A stretch of DNA of 64,000 nt from Acetobacteraceae bacterium H6797 (GTDB lineage: Bacteria; Pseudomonadota; Alphaproteobacteria; Acetobacterales; Acetobacteraceae), in assembly GCA_015223225.1 (NCBI GenBank), contig JADFCQ010000005.1:62001-126000 (forward strand), read 5' to 3'. The translations under genes were made by a program, and so were the position numbers. This document shows, one piece after another, positions 35,286 through 43,524 of the stretch (the first letter of the stretch is position 1; each line of letters begins with the position of its first letter). Under the pieces are notes generated by a model. It had not been told where the DNA came from. It was given only the letters and a program-made list of their open reading frames with translations, and ran no database searches.

Positions 35286-35771
35286 TTAGCCGGCGCGGGC
35301 GGCTAGGAAGCGCTCGAAGGCTTGCAGGCAGGTATCGCTCACGTGATGCTCGATGCCTTCCGCATCGGTTTCGGCTACGTCGGCCGGCACCCCGACCGCG
35401 ACCAGCAGACCCACGACCACGCGATGCCGGGCCCTGACCCTGACTGCAAGGGCCTGGCCCTCTTCCGTAAGGAAAACCGAGCGGTAGGGGCGCGAATGGG
35501 CCAACCCGAGCGCCTTGAGCCGTGCGATGCTCTTGATCGCCGTGGGATGTGAAACGCCGAGCCGGCGAGCGATGTCGGTCGGTCGCGCCTCTCCATTTTC
35601 TGCCACGAGATCCGCGATCAGTTCGACATAGTCCTCGAGCAGAGCCGTGGCTCGCCCAGCGCGGGCATTCGCATGCCGGGCAGCCTGCTCTCCATCGCTA
35701 ACGCGTTCGGCTGGCTGCTCGAAACCCAGCTGGGGCAGAGGTTTCAGCGATTTGCGGGCGGCGGTCGGCAT
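35286..35771 (-). CDS. mntR: manganese-responsive transcriptional regulator MntR (DtxR family)
   Basis: The 161-residue protein has a winged helix (LLEDYVELIADLVAENGEARPTDIARRLGVSHPTAIKSIARL) and a metal-binding dimerisation region with RHRVVVGLLVAVGVP, AETDAEGIEHHVSDTCLQAFERFL, where the acid and HH residues match the metal sites of MntR. It lacks the SH3-like third domain of DtxR/IdeR, as expected for MntR. ATG 35771 is used rather than the distant 35900. It is divergent from the bacterioferritin genes, placing Mn sensing next to iron storage. No mntH is adjacent. Confidence 0.9.
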   Translation of the reverse strand: MPTAARKSLKPLPQLGFEQPAERVSDGEQAARHANARAGRATALLEDYVELIADLVAENGEARPTDIARRLGVSHPTAIKSIARLKALGLAHSRPYRSVFLTEEGQALAVRVRARHRVVVGLLVAVGVPADVAETDAEGIEHHVSDTCLQAFERFLAARAG

Positions 35772-35892
35772 GTTGCGAAGATGCCCGGCACGCCCTGCTC
35801 CGGCAAGCCAAATGCGAGTCAGTTGCGAATTTGAGAGCCAGGGTACACTTTGAAGCCGGGCTTCATCATGAAGCGCGGATTTTTCGCAACTG

Positions 35893-35921
35893 CTTCTCAT
35901 TTATCATTGCGAGTGATTTGC
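35893..35921. promoter_or_regulatory. candidate iron-responsive operator in the mntR-bfd intergenic region
   Basis: The AT-rich stretch around TTCTCATTTATCATTGC (35894-35910) resembles a Fur box half-repeat array, and an imperfect inverted repeat (TTGCGAG-tga-TTTGCAA) follows at 35907-35923. It lies between the divergent mntR and bfd starts, where control by iron or manganese would be expected. It matches no consensus exactly; the regulator could be Fur/Mur, Irr or MntR. Confidence 0.35.
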
Positions 35922-35968
35922 AAAACCAATATCAACACGGCAGTTCAACGCCTGACGGGTCTGCCGGC

Positions 35969-36160
35969 ATGTATGTCTGCCTATGCAATGGACTGACGGA
36001 TCAGCAGATCCGCAACGCCGCTTCTTCGGGGAATTGCCGCCTGAAGGAGGTCTACGGCGCCTGTGGCTGTGCGGCGCAATGCGGCAATTGCGCGAAGACG
36101 ATACTTGGAATTATTCGCGACAATTCGGGGCATGAGCTAAACGCCGCCCCCGGCGATTGA
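35969..36160 (+). CDS. bfd: bacterioferritin-associated ferredoxin
   Basis: The 63-residue protein is a (2Fe-2S) Bfd. Its cluster ligands are C4, C6, C38 and C41, with exactly the CxC-x31-CxxC spacing of the family, in MYVCLCNGLTD and AAQCGNCAK. Bfd binds bacterioferritin and feeds electrons to its heme so that stored Fe3+ leaves as Fe2+. Two additional cysteines (C32, C34) precede the second pair. ATG 35969 is chosen because the product then begins exactly at the family N-terminus. The bacterioferritin gene follows after 52 bases, so partner and target are together. Confidence 0.95.
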   Translation: MYVCLCNGLTDQQIRNAASSGNCRLKEVYGACGCAAQCGNCAKTILGIIRDNSGHELNAAPGD

Positions 36161-36212
36161 CTTCATCTCCAATATTAGGGCATGGGGTAAGCCTTATCTT
36201 TTGGAGGCGGTC

Positions 36213-36704
36213 ATGCTGCGCGATCCTAAGGTTGTCGAACATCTCAACACTCAGCTCACTAATGAGCTGACGGCGATCAACCAATACTTCCTCCACGCCC
36301 GGATGCTCGATAATTGGGGCGTCACCAAGCTCGGCAAGCATGAATATGCCGAGTCCATTGAAGAAATGCGTCATGCCGATCGGCTCATCGAGCGCATTCT
36401 CTTCCTCGGCGGCCTGCCCAACGTCCAGCGCCTCAATTCCATTCTGATCGGTCAGTCGGTTGAGGAAGTCCTCAAGTGCGACCAGAAGCTTGAAGAAAAG
36501 GCGATCAACGATCTGCGCGACGCCATCGCCTATTGCGAGAGCGTGCGTGACTATGTCTCGCGTGACCTCTTCGTCTCGATCCTGATTGATGAAGAGAAGC
36601 ATGCCGACTTCGTCGACACGCAGTTCGAGCTGATCAAGCAGATCGGCATCGCGAAGTACATCACCCTGAACAGCGACGCTGCGCCCGATCAGGACAAGGA
36701 CTGA
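36213..36704 (+). CDS. bfr: bacterioferritin
   Basis: The 163-residue protein is a heme-containing ferritin. The ferroxidase centre is visible as E18, E51 and H54, with later partners in DLFVSILIDEEKHADF, and the heme ligand M52 is in EEMRHADRL. It assembles into a 24-mer that stores iron and is emptied through Bfd, encoded upstream. ATG 36213 has GGAGG six bases upstream, so the longer start at 36201 is not used. Two hairpins follow the gene. Confidence 0.97.
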   Translation: MLRDPKVVEHLNTQLTNELTAINQYFLHARMLDNWGVTKLGKHEYAESIEEMRHADRLIERILFLGGLPNVQRLNSILIGQSVEEVLKCDQKLEEKAINDLRDAIAYCESVRDYVSRDLFVSILIDEEKHADFVDTQFELIKQIGIAKYITLNSDAAPDQDKD

Positions 36705-36707
36705 CAG

Positions 36708-36730
36708 GAAGCGCCGTTTCTCGGCGCTTC
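36708..36730 (+). terminator. hairpin directly after bfr
   Basis: GAAGCGCCG (36708-36716) and CGGCGCTTC (36722-36730) form a perfect 9-bp stem with a TTTCT loop four bases after the bfr stop codon. It is followed by ATCTCGTTTG, which is a weak T-tract. It may be a first, leaky terminator or a 3'-end stabiliser in front of the stronger hairpin downstream. Confidence 0.6.
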
Positions 36731-36746
36731 ATCTCGTTTGACAATG

Positions 36747-36776
36747 AGGCCCGCGCCAATAGGCCGCGGGCCTTTT
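36747..36776 (+). terminator. intrinsic terminator downstream of bfr
   Basis: AGGCCCGCG (36747-36755) pairs with CGCGGGCCT (36765-36773) around a nine-base loop, and the stem runs into TTTT on the plus strand. It ends bfd-bfr transcription before the converging ABC transporter gene, which stops at 36788. Confidence 0.75.
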
Positions 36777-36787
36777 CAATTCCAGGC

Positions 36788-38524
36788 TCAGGCTGCAGGG
36801 GCCTCCTGAAGCCCGCCGTCCTTCATGAGAAGATGGCGGTCGTGGAATTGTGCCACGGCCGGGCGATGGGCAATGGAGATGATGCTGCTGCCGGGCAGGG
36901 CCTCTTTGAGCTTGGCGTAAAGCTCCTCCTCCGCAGCCGGATCGAGGCTCGCCGTCGCTTCGTCGAGGAAGAGCCACAGCGGTCTGAGCAGCAGCGCCCG
37001 CGCGATGGCCAGGCGCTGTTGCTCACCGCCCGAAAGCTGGCGCTCCCACGCCGCCTCGTCATCGAGCCGCGAAACCAGCCGTTCCAGGCCGGCCGCTTTC
37101 AGTGCCGCTACGATCTCGGCATCGGAGAAGTCGCTCGCATCGCGTGGATAGCTCACCGCCCGGCGCAGGCTTCCCAGCGGCATATAGGCTCGCTGCGGCA
37201 GGAAGAGGATCTGCTCTTCCGGCGGCATATGGATCGTGCCGCTCCCGAAGGGCCATAGGCCCGCAAGAGCCCGGAACAGTGTGGATTTGCCGCTGCCCGA
37301 GGCACCGGTCAGCAGCACCGACTCTCCTGGAAGGATGCTTGCAGAGGCATTGCCCAGCAAAGCCCGCCCTCCAGGCAGTGACAGATCGAGGTTCTGCACC
37401 GTCAGGGCCCCGTCGTGTCGGTACACTCGCGGGCCGCTATCCCCTGACGCGACGGCCGTTGCGATGGCCCGTTCGAACCCTGTCAGACGCTCGACGCTCG
37501 CGCGCCATTCAGAGAGATCCTGATAATGATCAACCACCCAGGACAGTGAACCCTGTACCTGCCCAAAGGCGGTAGATGTCTGGATCAGCCCGCCCAATTG
37601 CATTTTCCCGGCGAAATAGGCTGGGGCCGCGACGATGATCGGAAATATCGACGCAACCTGGGAAAAGCCGGCGGTGAAGAAGGTCAGGTGCTTGGTGGTC
37701 ACCATGATGGCCCACCAATTCTCCATCAGCGTCTTGAAGCGGCCCGTGAGCCCCCTATGCTCGTCGGGCTCGCCGCCATGCAGGGCGACGCCCTCGACAT
37801 TCTCGCGCAGCCTAACCAGGGCGAAGCGGAAATCGGCTTCCACCCGCTGCTTGATGAAATTCAGCCCGATCAGCCGCCTGCCAATCAGATGCGCGAGCCA
37901 GGTCCCGAGCAGCGAGTAAATGATTGCGACCCACACCAGATAGCCGGGGATGTTAACGCCCAGCACATCGAGCGGGCCCGAGAGCCCCCAGAGAACGAAG
38001 ATGAAGGAAAAGAAGGTCACGACCGATTTGATCAGGCCGAGGCCCAAGGTCAGCGTGTCGTCCACGAAGAGCCTGGTATCTTCCGCGATGCGCTGGTCTG
38101 GGTTGTCGGTCGCGCCATCCGCTAGGCTCAGCCTGTAATAGGCTCTGTTGCCCAGCCAAGCACCGAGATAGCGCTCGGTCAGCCAGCGGCGCCAACGGAT
38201 CTGGAGGGCCTGCTGCAGATAGAGTGCATAGACGGCTACGACGATATAGGCCGCCGCCACGACGCTGAAGCCGGGCATGAAGCCGCCATCCGCGCCCCGC
38301 CCACCGAGGAGCAGCAGGTTGATGAAGGCGCTCCAGTCCTTCTCCTGGAGCGTGTTGTAGAAGGCGTTCTGCCAATAGGTCAGCACGACATTCATGAACA
38401 CGAGCAGCAGGTTCAGCGCGACCACCACCCCCAGCAGAAGCCGGGCGCGCCATCGCTCCTCGCTATTCCAATAGGGGCGGGTCAGCGCCCAGGCGTCGTG
38501 AAGAAAGGGACCTAGGCGTCGCAT
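36788..38524 (-). CDS. ABC transporter, fused permease/ATPase (SbmA/BacA-like, YddA family)
   Basis: The 578-residue protein fuses a six-helix membrane domain of the SbmA/BacA type to an ABC ATPase domain. The membrane part has FMNVVLTYWQNAFYNTLQEKDW, WRRWLTERYLGAWLGNRAYY, NPDQRIAEDTRLFVD and FRFALVRLRENVEGVALHGGE. The ATPase part has GASGSGKSTLF, LSGGEQQRLAIARALL and LFLDEATASLDP. The family includes the mycobacterial BacA/Rv1819c importer and uncharacterised YddA; members take up hydrophilic peptides or cobalamin. The substrate here is unknown. The two nearest genes upstream, also on the minus strand, are DUF3253 and dps. Confidence 0.9.
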   Translation of the reverse strand: MRRLGPFLHDAWALTRPYWNSEERWRARLLLGVVVALNLLLVFMNVVLTYWQNAFYNTLQEKDWSAFINLLLLGGRGADGGFMPGFSVVAAAYIVVAVYALYLQQALQIRWRRWLTERYLGAWLGNRAYYRLSLADGATDNPDQRIAEDTRLFVDDTLTLGLGLIKSVVTFFSFIFVLWGLSGPLDVLGVNIPGYLVWVAIIYSLLGTWLAHLIGRRLIGLNFIKQRVEADFRFALVRLRENVEGVALHGGEPDEHRGLTGRFKTLMENWWAIMVTTKHLTFFTAGFSQVASIFPIIVAAPAYFAGKMQLGGLIQTSTAFGQVQGSLSWVVDHYQDLSEWRASVERLTGFERAIATAVASGDSGPRVYRHDGALTVQNLDLSLPGGRALLGNASASILPGESVLLTGASGSGKSTLFRALAGLWPFGSGTIHMPPEEQILFLPQRAYMPLGSLRRAVSYPRDASDFSDAEIVAALKAAGLERLVSRLDDEAAWERQLSGGEQQRLAIARALLLRPLWLFLDEATASLDPAAEEELYAKLKEALPGSSIISIAHRPAVAQFHDRHLLMKDGGLQEAPAA

Positions 38525-38602
38525 CGGGTGGGACTCCGGGCATTACCGTCCCAGGATCGAACCGCGCGCGCATGCCGTCCAGCAACCGAATATGGCGCGA
38601 TG

Positions 38603-38860
38603 TTACCGCGCGACCTGCCGGAAACGAACAACGCCATGCAGCGCCTCCGGCGGAACCGGCTTGCCCTTGCGGAGGATCTCGATATCGCCAGCGGTCGCGA
38701 GCTTCGCGGCTTCACGGCGCACGGAGGAGAGTAGGGAGCGCCAGGCCTCGGGAGAGAGTTCCTTAGCAACGTCGCTCGGATTGATCGAGGCCGTCGGACC
38801 GGCAGCCGCCGTCAGCCGCAGGATAGCTTCGGCAATGAGTTCAGGCGAGGGGGTGGGCAT
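38603..38860 (-). CDS. DUF3253 domain-containing protein
   Basis: The 85-residue protein shows the small DUF3253 fold: an N-terminal helix (PELIAEAILRLTAAAG), INPSDVAKELSPEAWRSLLSSVRREAAKLATAGDIEILRKGKPV and a short C-terminal strand. The arrangement resembles a winged-helix DNA-binding domain, though this is only an inference from the family pattern. Function is unknown. It lies between dps and the fused ABC transporter on the same strand. Confidence 0.82.
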   Translation of the reverse strand: MPTPSPELIAEAILRLTAAAGPTASINPSDVAKELSPEAWRSLLSSVRREAAKLATAGDIEILRKGKPVPPEALHGVVRFRQVAR

Positions 38861-38890
38861 GGTCGCATTCCCGTATGAAGGGCGCGCTCA

Positions 38891-38929
38891 TAAAACAAAC
38901 CCGCCCTGACGCATAGCGTACAGGGCGGG
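38891..38929 (-). terminator. intrinsic terminator of dps
   Basis: Read on the minus strand, CCCGCCCTG (38929-38921) pairs with CAGGGCGGG (38908-38900), with ACGC/GCGT extending the stem inside the loop around one bulged base. The stem is followed by TTTGTTTT. It lies 27 bases after the dps stop codon and upstream of the DUF3253 gene. Confidence 0.85.
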
Positions 38930-38955
38930 CAGGGGTCAGTCGAAGTGGAGAGGGC

Positions 38956-39477
38956 TCAGCCCTTACCTTCCTCGAGATGCGCCTCGATCATCCACAGATC
39001 CTTGTCGAGGGCGCGCGAGAGGCCCGTCAGCAGGTCCGCCGTGTCCGCATCGCCGGCCTCGTCGGTTGTGTCGATACCCTCACGGACGGACTTGGCGAGC
39101 GCGGCATAGCGGTCGGCAAGCGCGGCCAGATGGTCCGCGCCCTGGCGGATCTCGATCGGGTAGGCCGGTAGGCGCGTGCCTTCAGCAACGGACTGGCTGC
39201 CGCCCGTCGGTGTGCCGCCGAGCTGAACGATGCGCTCGGCCACCTCGTCGGTCACCGGACCCAACTCGTCATAGAAGGTCTCGAACAGCTGGTGCAGGCC
39301 GATGAAGTGCCGGCCCTTGACGTTCCAATGGGCCATGCGGACCGAATTCGTCAGGTCCACCAGGTCCATCAGCGTGGCGTTGAGCACTTCCACGGATACA
39401 AGACGGACATTTTCGCCAAGGTCATTGCGTGTGCGGCTGAGCGGGGCGGCCTTGGAGAGCTTCGACACTTTGTTCAT
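38956..39477 (-). CDS. dps: Dps family DNA starvation/stationary phase protection protein
   Basis: The 173-residue protein is a Dps-type mini-ferritin. The inter-subunit ferroxidase residues are in VRMAHWNVKGRHFIGLHQLFETFYDEL (the conserved His, Asp/His and Glu positions), followed by VTDEVAERIVQLGGTPTGG and the C-terminal LSRALDKDLWMIEAHLEE. A basic, flexible N-terminus (MNKVSKLSKAAPLSRTRND) could bind DNA. It oxidises iron with hydrogen peroxide and protects DNA. With bfr, bfd and mntR it forms a stress and metal group. Confidence 0.95.
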   Translation of the reverse strand: MNKVSKLSKAAPLSRTRNDLGENVRLVSVEVLNATLMDLVDLTNSVRMAHWNVKGRHFIGLHQLFETFYDELGPVTDEVAERIVQLGGTPTGGSQSVAEGTRLPAYPIEIRQGADHLAALADRYAALAKSVREGIDTTDEAGDADTADLLTGLSRALDKDLWMIEAHLEEGKG

Positions 39478-39570
39478 CGTTTCGTCCTCGATGCATGGAT
39501 CAGGCTTGAATGATCGCTGGCGCGGTCGACAGAAACTAGAAAACTTCGGCCGCTTCTTGGTTGCGACTGA

Positions 39571-41391
39571 TCAATCCGTAGCCATCACCTTAACGTAGCT
39601 GCCCGGCGCATCCTCGATCGCGGGCAGGGCGCCCTCGCCCGGGATGCGCGCCGGAACACGGCGTTTGTCCAACCCAAGGATCCAGCGGTGCCAATCAGGC
39701 CACCAGGAGCCGGACAGTTCCGTGGCGCCTTCGAACCAGGCATCGGGCGTCTCGGGCAGGTCCTCGTTGACCCAATGGCTGTACTTGCCGGCGTCGGGCG
39801 GGTTGACCACCCCCGCGATATGACCGGAAGCCGCCAGAACGAAGCGGCGCGGCCCCTGGTAGAGCTGGGTGGCCCGATAGGTCGATTTCCAGGGCGCGAT
39901 ATGGTCCTCGCGCGTGCTGAGCATATAGGTCGGCAGCTTGATCTTCCGCAGATCGAGCTTCACCCCGTCCAGGGTGATGCCGCCCGGCTTGCAGAGGTCA
40001 TTCTGCTGATACATGCGGCGCAGATAGAAGGAGTGCATCGCCGCGGGCATGCGGGTGCTATCGTCGTTCCAGTAGAGCAGGTCGAAGGGGAAGGGCTCCT
40101 GACCGAGCAGGTAATTCTGCACGACAAAGGACCAGATCAGGTCATTGGCCCGCAGCATATTGAAGGTCGCGGCCATTTCGCGGCCTTCGAGATAGCCTCG
40201 CTTGCTCATCTTCTCTTCGAGGCTCTGCAATTGCTCCTCGTCGATGAAGACGCCGAGTTCGCCCGCCTCCTCGAAATCCACCATCGTCGTGAAGAAGGTG
40301 GCGGATTTGATGCGCGTGTCCTTCTTGGCAGCCATATGGGCAAGGGTGGCCGAGAGCAAGGTACCACCAAGGCAATAGCCGATGGCGTTGACGTTCTTTT
40401 CGCCCGTCGCCTTGTCGATGGCTTCCAGTGCCGCGTAGGGGCCGAGGCGCATGTAATCGGCGAAATCCCGATTGGCCAGGCTTTCGTCGGGATTGACCCA
40501 GGAACAGACGAAGACCGTGTGGCCCTGCTCGACAGCCCAGCGGATGAATGAATTCTTGGGCCGGAGGTCGAGGATATAGAATTTGTTGATCCAGGGCGGC
40601 AGTATCAGGAGTGGGGTCTTCAGCACCGTTTCCGTGGTGGGCGAATATTGAATGAGCTGCATGAGCTCGTTCTGGTAGACGACCTTCCCAGGGGTGACCG
40701 CGATATTTTCCCCGATGGTGAATTTGCTGTCGTCCACCATCCTGATCTTGAGCTTGCCCCGCCCGCGCTCCAGATCGCCGAGCAGGTTCTGCAGACCCCG
40801 CAGCAGGTTTTCGCCGCCGGTTTCCGCCGTCCGCCGCAGAACCTCCGGGTTGGTCATTAGGAAGTTTGACGGGCTCATGGCGTCGACAAACTGACGCGTA
40901 TAGAAATCGACTTTCTGAGCCGTCTTGCTGTCCAGATCATCGGCCGAGCGGGCGAGGGTGGTGATGTAATTCGCCGACAGCAGATAGGACTGCTTGATGA
41001 AGTCGAAGACCTCGTTCTCGCGCCAGGCGTCGTCCTTGAAGCGCTTGTCCTTGGGGTCCTCGGAGATCACGGGCTTGACCGGATCGCCCATCATCCGCCG
41101 AGCCGTATTCTGCCAGAGCGTGATGTAATCCTGCCAGAAGCCGAACTGAGCCTCGACGATCCGGGCAGGGTTCGCCATCAGCTTGGCGGTCATTTCCATG
41201 AAAGCGCCGCCGATATTCAGCGGGTCGGGCCGGATCGCGTCCTGGCTTGCGCCCGCTTCATCGCTCTGCCTGCGCAGGAAATCCGCGACGATCCGTTGCC
41301 CCCGCTCAGCCACATCGGCCATGGTGCGACTTACCAATGCGGGGTCCGGCAGTTTGAAGGCTCCATTGTCCTTCGTGTCGTTCGCGGCCAT
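39571..41391 (-). CDS. phaC: class I poly(3-hydroxyalkanoate) synthase
   Basis: The 606-residue protein is PhaC class I. The catalytic cysteine is C340 in the lipase-like box NAIGYCLGGTLLS. The Asp and His of the triad lie in MLSTREDHIAPW and AASGHIAGVVNP, and the N-terminal domain has FWQDYITLWQNTARRMMGD and TRQFVDAMSPSNFLMTNPEV. It polymerises 3-hydroxyacyl-CoA into storage granules. ATG 41391 with GGGGGA upstream gives the normal length; the open frame continues upstream to 42387 but that part runs antisense through the divergent lipoprotein and into the next gene. phaZ, the depolymerase, is at the other end of the window; no phaA, phaB or phasin gene is adjacent. Confidence 0.95.
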   Translation of the reverse strand: MAANDTKDNGAFKLPDPALVSRTMADVAERGQRIVADFLRRQSDEAGASQDAIRPDPLNIGGAFMEMTAKLMANPARIVEAQFGFWQDYITLWQNTARRMMGDPVKPVISEDPKDKRFKDDAWRENEVFDFIKQSYLLSANYITTLARSADDLDSKTAQKVDFYTRQFVDAMSPSNFLMTNPEVLRRTAETGGENLLRGLQNLLGDLERGRGKLKIRMVDDSKFTIGENIAVTPGKVVYQNELMQLIQYSPTTETVLKTPLLILPPWINKFYILDLRPKNSFIRWAVEQGHTVFVCSWVNPDESLANRDFADYMRLGPYAALEAIDKATGEKNVNAIGYCLGGTLLSATLAHMAAKKDTRIKSATFFTTMVDFEEAGELGVFIDEEQLQSLEEKMSKRGYLEGREMAATFNMLRANDLIWSFVVQNYLLGQEPFPFDLLYWNDDSTRMPAAMHSFYLRRMYQQNDLCKPGGITLDGVKLDLRKIKLPTYMLSTREDHIAPWKSTYRATQLYQGPRRFVLAASGHIAGVVNPPDAGKYSHWVNEDLPETPDAWFEGATELSGSWWPDWHRWILGLDKRRVPARIPGEGALPAIEDAPGSYVKVMATD

Positions 41392-41541
41392 GTGGTCCCC
41401 CGGATAGTCATTGGGCAAGGCGGATAACCTTGCCGGGTCGCATTCTATCGTCGCAGGGGTGGCTGACGCCACCGCCTGTGACGGCATGGCTTTCGCCAAA
41501 GCCCTGAACCGGCTAACCCTGCGGCAAAGGATGGAGCGGCA

Positions 41542-42153
41542 ATGGGCTTTCGGCTCGACGGACGGATCAGGCGGGCAGGCGGCGAGCCGGCCCTTGGACA
41601 TCACGGTAAAGGGCTGCCCCTTACCGATCAAGCGCGGCCGGCCTTGCGCGGCCTGCTGCTGACATTCGCCGCTGCGTCGCTGGCAGCCTGTGTCGGCTCG
41701 ACGGAAAGCCCCTCGGACCTTTGGAAAAACATTAATTCCGACGGTGTGGAGGGCAGGCCGATGCCCCCCGGCGGCCATGGGCCTTACCCTACTTTCGGCA
41801 AGCTTCCCGCCCGCCCGACGCCGCCGAGCCCGGAAGCGCGGGCTGCCGTCGATGCGGAACTCCAGCGCGCACGCGCCGAGGCGGCGGAACCGCTGGTGTC
41901 GAATGGCCAGTTGCCGCCGCCGCCGACCGGAACGCCGGGGCAGGGGCAGGTGCCGATCAATCCCCCCGTTGCGGCCTCGCTTCCTCCCGCGCCGCCGGTT
42001 TCGTGGCGCAGCGTGAACCCGGCGGCGCCGCAACCGGGCCCGGTGCCCTCCGCACCTGCGCTGACTCAGCCCGCGCCGCCCGCCATTCCGGATGCGCCGC
42101 CGGAGGCACCACCCGCCGAATTGACCACGCCGCCGCCACCGCCGCGGCTCTGA
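41542..42153 (+). CDS. proline-rich lipoprotein of unknown function
   Basis: The 203-residue protein starts at ATG 41542 with GGAG six bases upstream. It carries a lipobox at LAAC (C50), preceded by LLLTFAAAS, after an unusually long, partly basic N-region of about 35 residues. The mature part is rich in Pro, Ala and Gly, with NINSDGVEGRPMPPGGHGPYPTFGKLPARPTPPS and a C-terminal run of prolines. It should be anchored in a membrane facing the periplasm. No family was recognised. It is divergent from phaC and lies on the same strand as the aminotransferase-hom genes downstream. Confidence 0.72.
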   Translation: MGFRLDGRIRRAGGEPALGHHGKGLPLTDQARPALRGLLLTFAAASLAACVGSTESPSDLWKNINSDGVEGRPMPPGGHGPYPTFGKLPARPTPPSPEARAAVDAELQRARAEAAEPLVSNGQLPPPPTGTPGQGQVPINPPVAASLPPAPPVSWRSVNPAAPQPGPVPSAPALTQPAPPAIPDAPPEAPPAELTTPPPPPRL

Positions 42154-42308
42154 TCCTGTTGGCAGGGCAGACCGGCGCGCAGCGCCGATGACGCTGCCTG
42201 CCGATACCTCTAGAAGCGATTCCCCGGCACGGTGACGAGAGGCGCGAATCCTGTCGTCGCCTTGCCGGGAAATGTCCAAAACAGCCCCATCCGAGGGAAA
42301 GCCAGACC

Positions 42309-43520
42309 ATGGCCGAGGAATTCCACCGCATCCGTCGCTTGCCGCCCTATGTGTTCGCCGAGGTGAACCAGGCAAAGGCAAAGGCACGGGCAGCGGCAGA
42401 GGACATCGTCGACCTCGGCATGGGCAACCCGGACAGCCCCACGCCGCCCCATATCGTGGCGAAGCTGATCGAGGCGGTGCAGGACCCGCGGACCCATCGC
42501 TATTCGGCGTCCAAGGGCATTCCCGGCCTGCGCAAGGCGCTCGCCAACTACTACGAGCGCCGCTTCAACGTCTCGCTGAACCCCGAGACGGAAGTGGTCG
42601 CGACCCTGGGCTCCAAGGAAGGCCTGGCGAACCTCGCCGCCGCCATTACCAGCCCGGGCGACACCATCCTGGTGCCGAACCCCTCCTATCCGATCCACCA
42701 ATTCGGCTTCATCATCGCCGGGGCCTCCGTGCGCTCCGTTCCGCATACGCCGGACGAGGATATGCTGCGCGCACTCGAGCGTGCCGTGGTGCATTCAGTG
42801 CCGAAGCCGACCGCGCTGATCGTCAACTACCCGTCCAATCCGACGGGCCTGATGGCGGACCTCGATTTCTACCGCGAGATCGTCGCCTTCGCGAAGAAGC
42901 ACGAGATCTATGTGCTCTCCGACCTCGCCTATGCCGAGCTTTATTACGGCGACCGCATCCCGCCTTCCATTCTCGAGGTGCCGGGCGCGAAGGATGTGGC
43001 CGTGGAGTTCACCTCCATGTCCAAAACCTACAACATGGCCGGCTGGCGCATGGGTTTCGCGGCTGGCAATCCGAAGCTGATTTCGGCACTGACCCGCGTG
43101 AAGTCCTACCTCGACTATGGTGCCTTTACCCCCATCCAGGTCGCGGCCACCGCGGCGCTCAACGGGCCGCAGGACTGCATCGAGGATATGCGCAAGCTCT
43201 ATCGCGAGCGCCGCGACGTGCTGGTGAAGGGGCTGAAGCAGGCAGGCTGGGACGTGCCGGTGCCCGATGCCGGCATGTTCGTCTGGGCGCCGATCCCCGA
43301 GCGATTCAAGCATCTCGGCTCGGTCGGCTTCTCCAAGCTGCTGCTCGAGAAGTCCAAGGTCGCCGTCGCGCCGGGCATCGGCTTCGGCGAGCACGGCGAT
43401 ACCCATGTGCGCATTGCCATGGTCGAGAATACGCAGCGCATTCGTCAGGCGCTGCGCGGCATCCGTTCCTTCCTGCAGGGCGACAATGCCGCGCCCATCG
43501 ACGCCGATCTGGAGCATTGA
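42309..43520 (+). CDS. LL-diaminopimelate / alanine-type aminotransferase (AlaC/DapL-like, class I)
   Basis: The 403-residue protein is a fold type I aminotransferase. It begins FHRIRRLPPYVFAEVNQAKAKAR, with VDLGMGNPDSPTPPHIV, RYSASKGIPGLRKAL, YPSNPTG, the PLP lysine in SMSKTYNMAGWRMGF and a C-terminal RIAMVENTQRIRQAL. This subgroup is annotated as LL-DAP aminotransferase or as AlaC-type alanine aminotransferase; the sequence alone does not separate them. It ends four bases before hom, so a link to aspartate-family amino acid metabolism is likely. A longer, out-of-frame ORF over the same region is a shadow. Confidence 0.9.
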   Translation: MAEEFHRIRRLPPYVFAEVNQAKAKARAAAEDIVDLGMGNPDSPTPPHIVAKLIEAVQDPRTHRYSASKGIPGLRKALANYYERRFNVSLNPETEVVATLGSKEGLANLAAAITSPGDTILVPNPSYPIHQFGFIIAGASVRSVPHTPDEDMLRALERAVVHSVPKPTALIVNYPSNPTGLMADLDFYREIVAFAKKHEIYVLSDLAYAELYYGDRIPPSILEVPGAKDVAVEFTSMSKTYNMAGWRMGFAAGNPKLISALTRVKSYLDYGAFTPIQVAATAALNGPQDCIEDMRKLYRERRDVLVKGLKQAGWDVPVPDAGMFVWAPIPERFKHLGSVGFSKLLLEKSKVAVAPGIGFGEHGDTHVRIAMVENTQRIRQALRGIRSFLQGDNAAPIDADLEH

Positions 43521-43524
43521 TTAG

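Noticed and set aside
36708..36730. Possible RNA gene or attenuator after bfr
   Set aside because: Only simple hairpins are seen, and they fit terminators of a converging gene pair better.
41392..42387. Upstream extension of the phaC frame (to 938 codons)
   Set aside because: The extra sequence runs antisense through the lipoprotein gene and has the Arg/Gly-rich look of a shadow frame; normal class I PhaC length is reached from ATG 41391.
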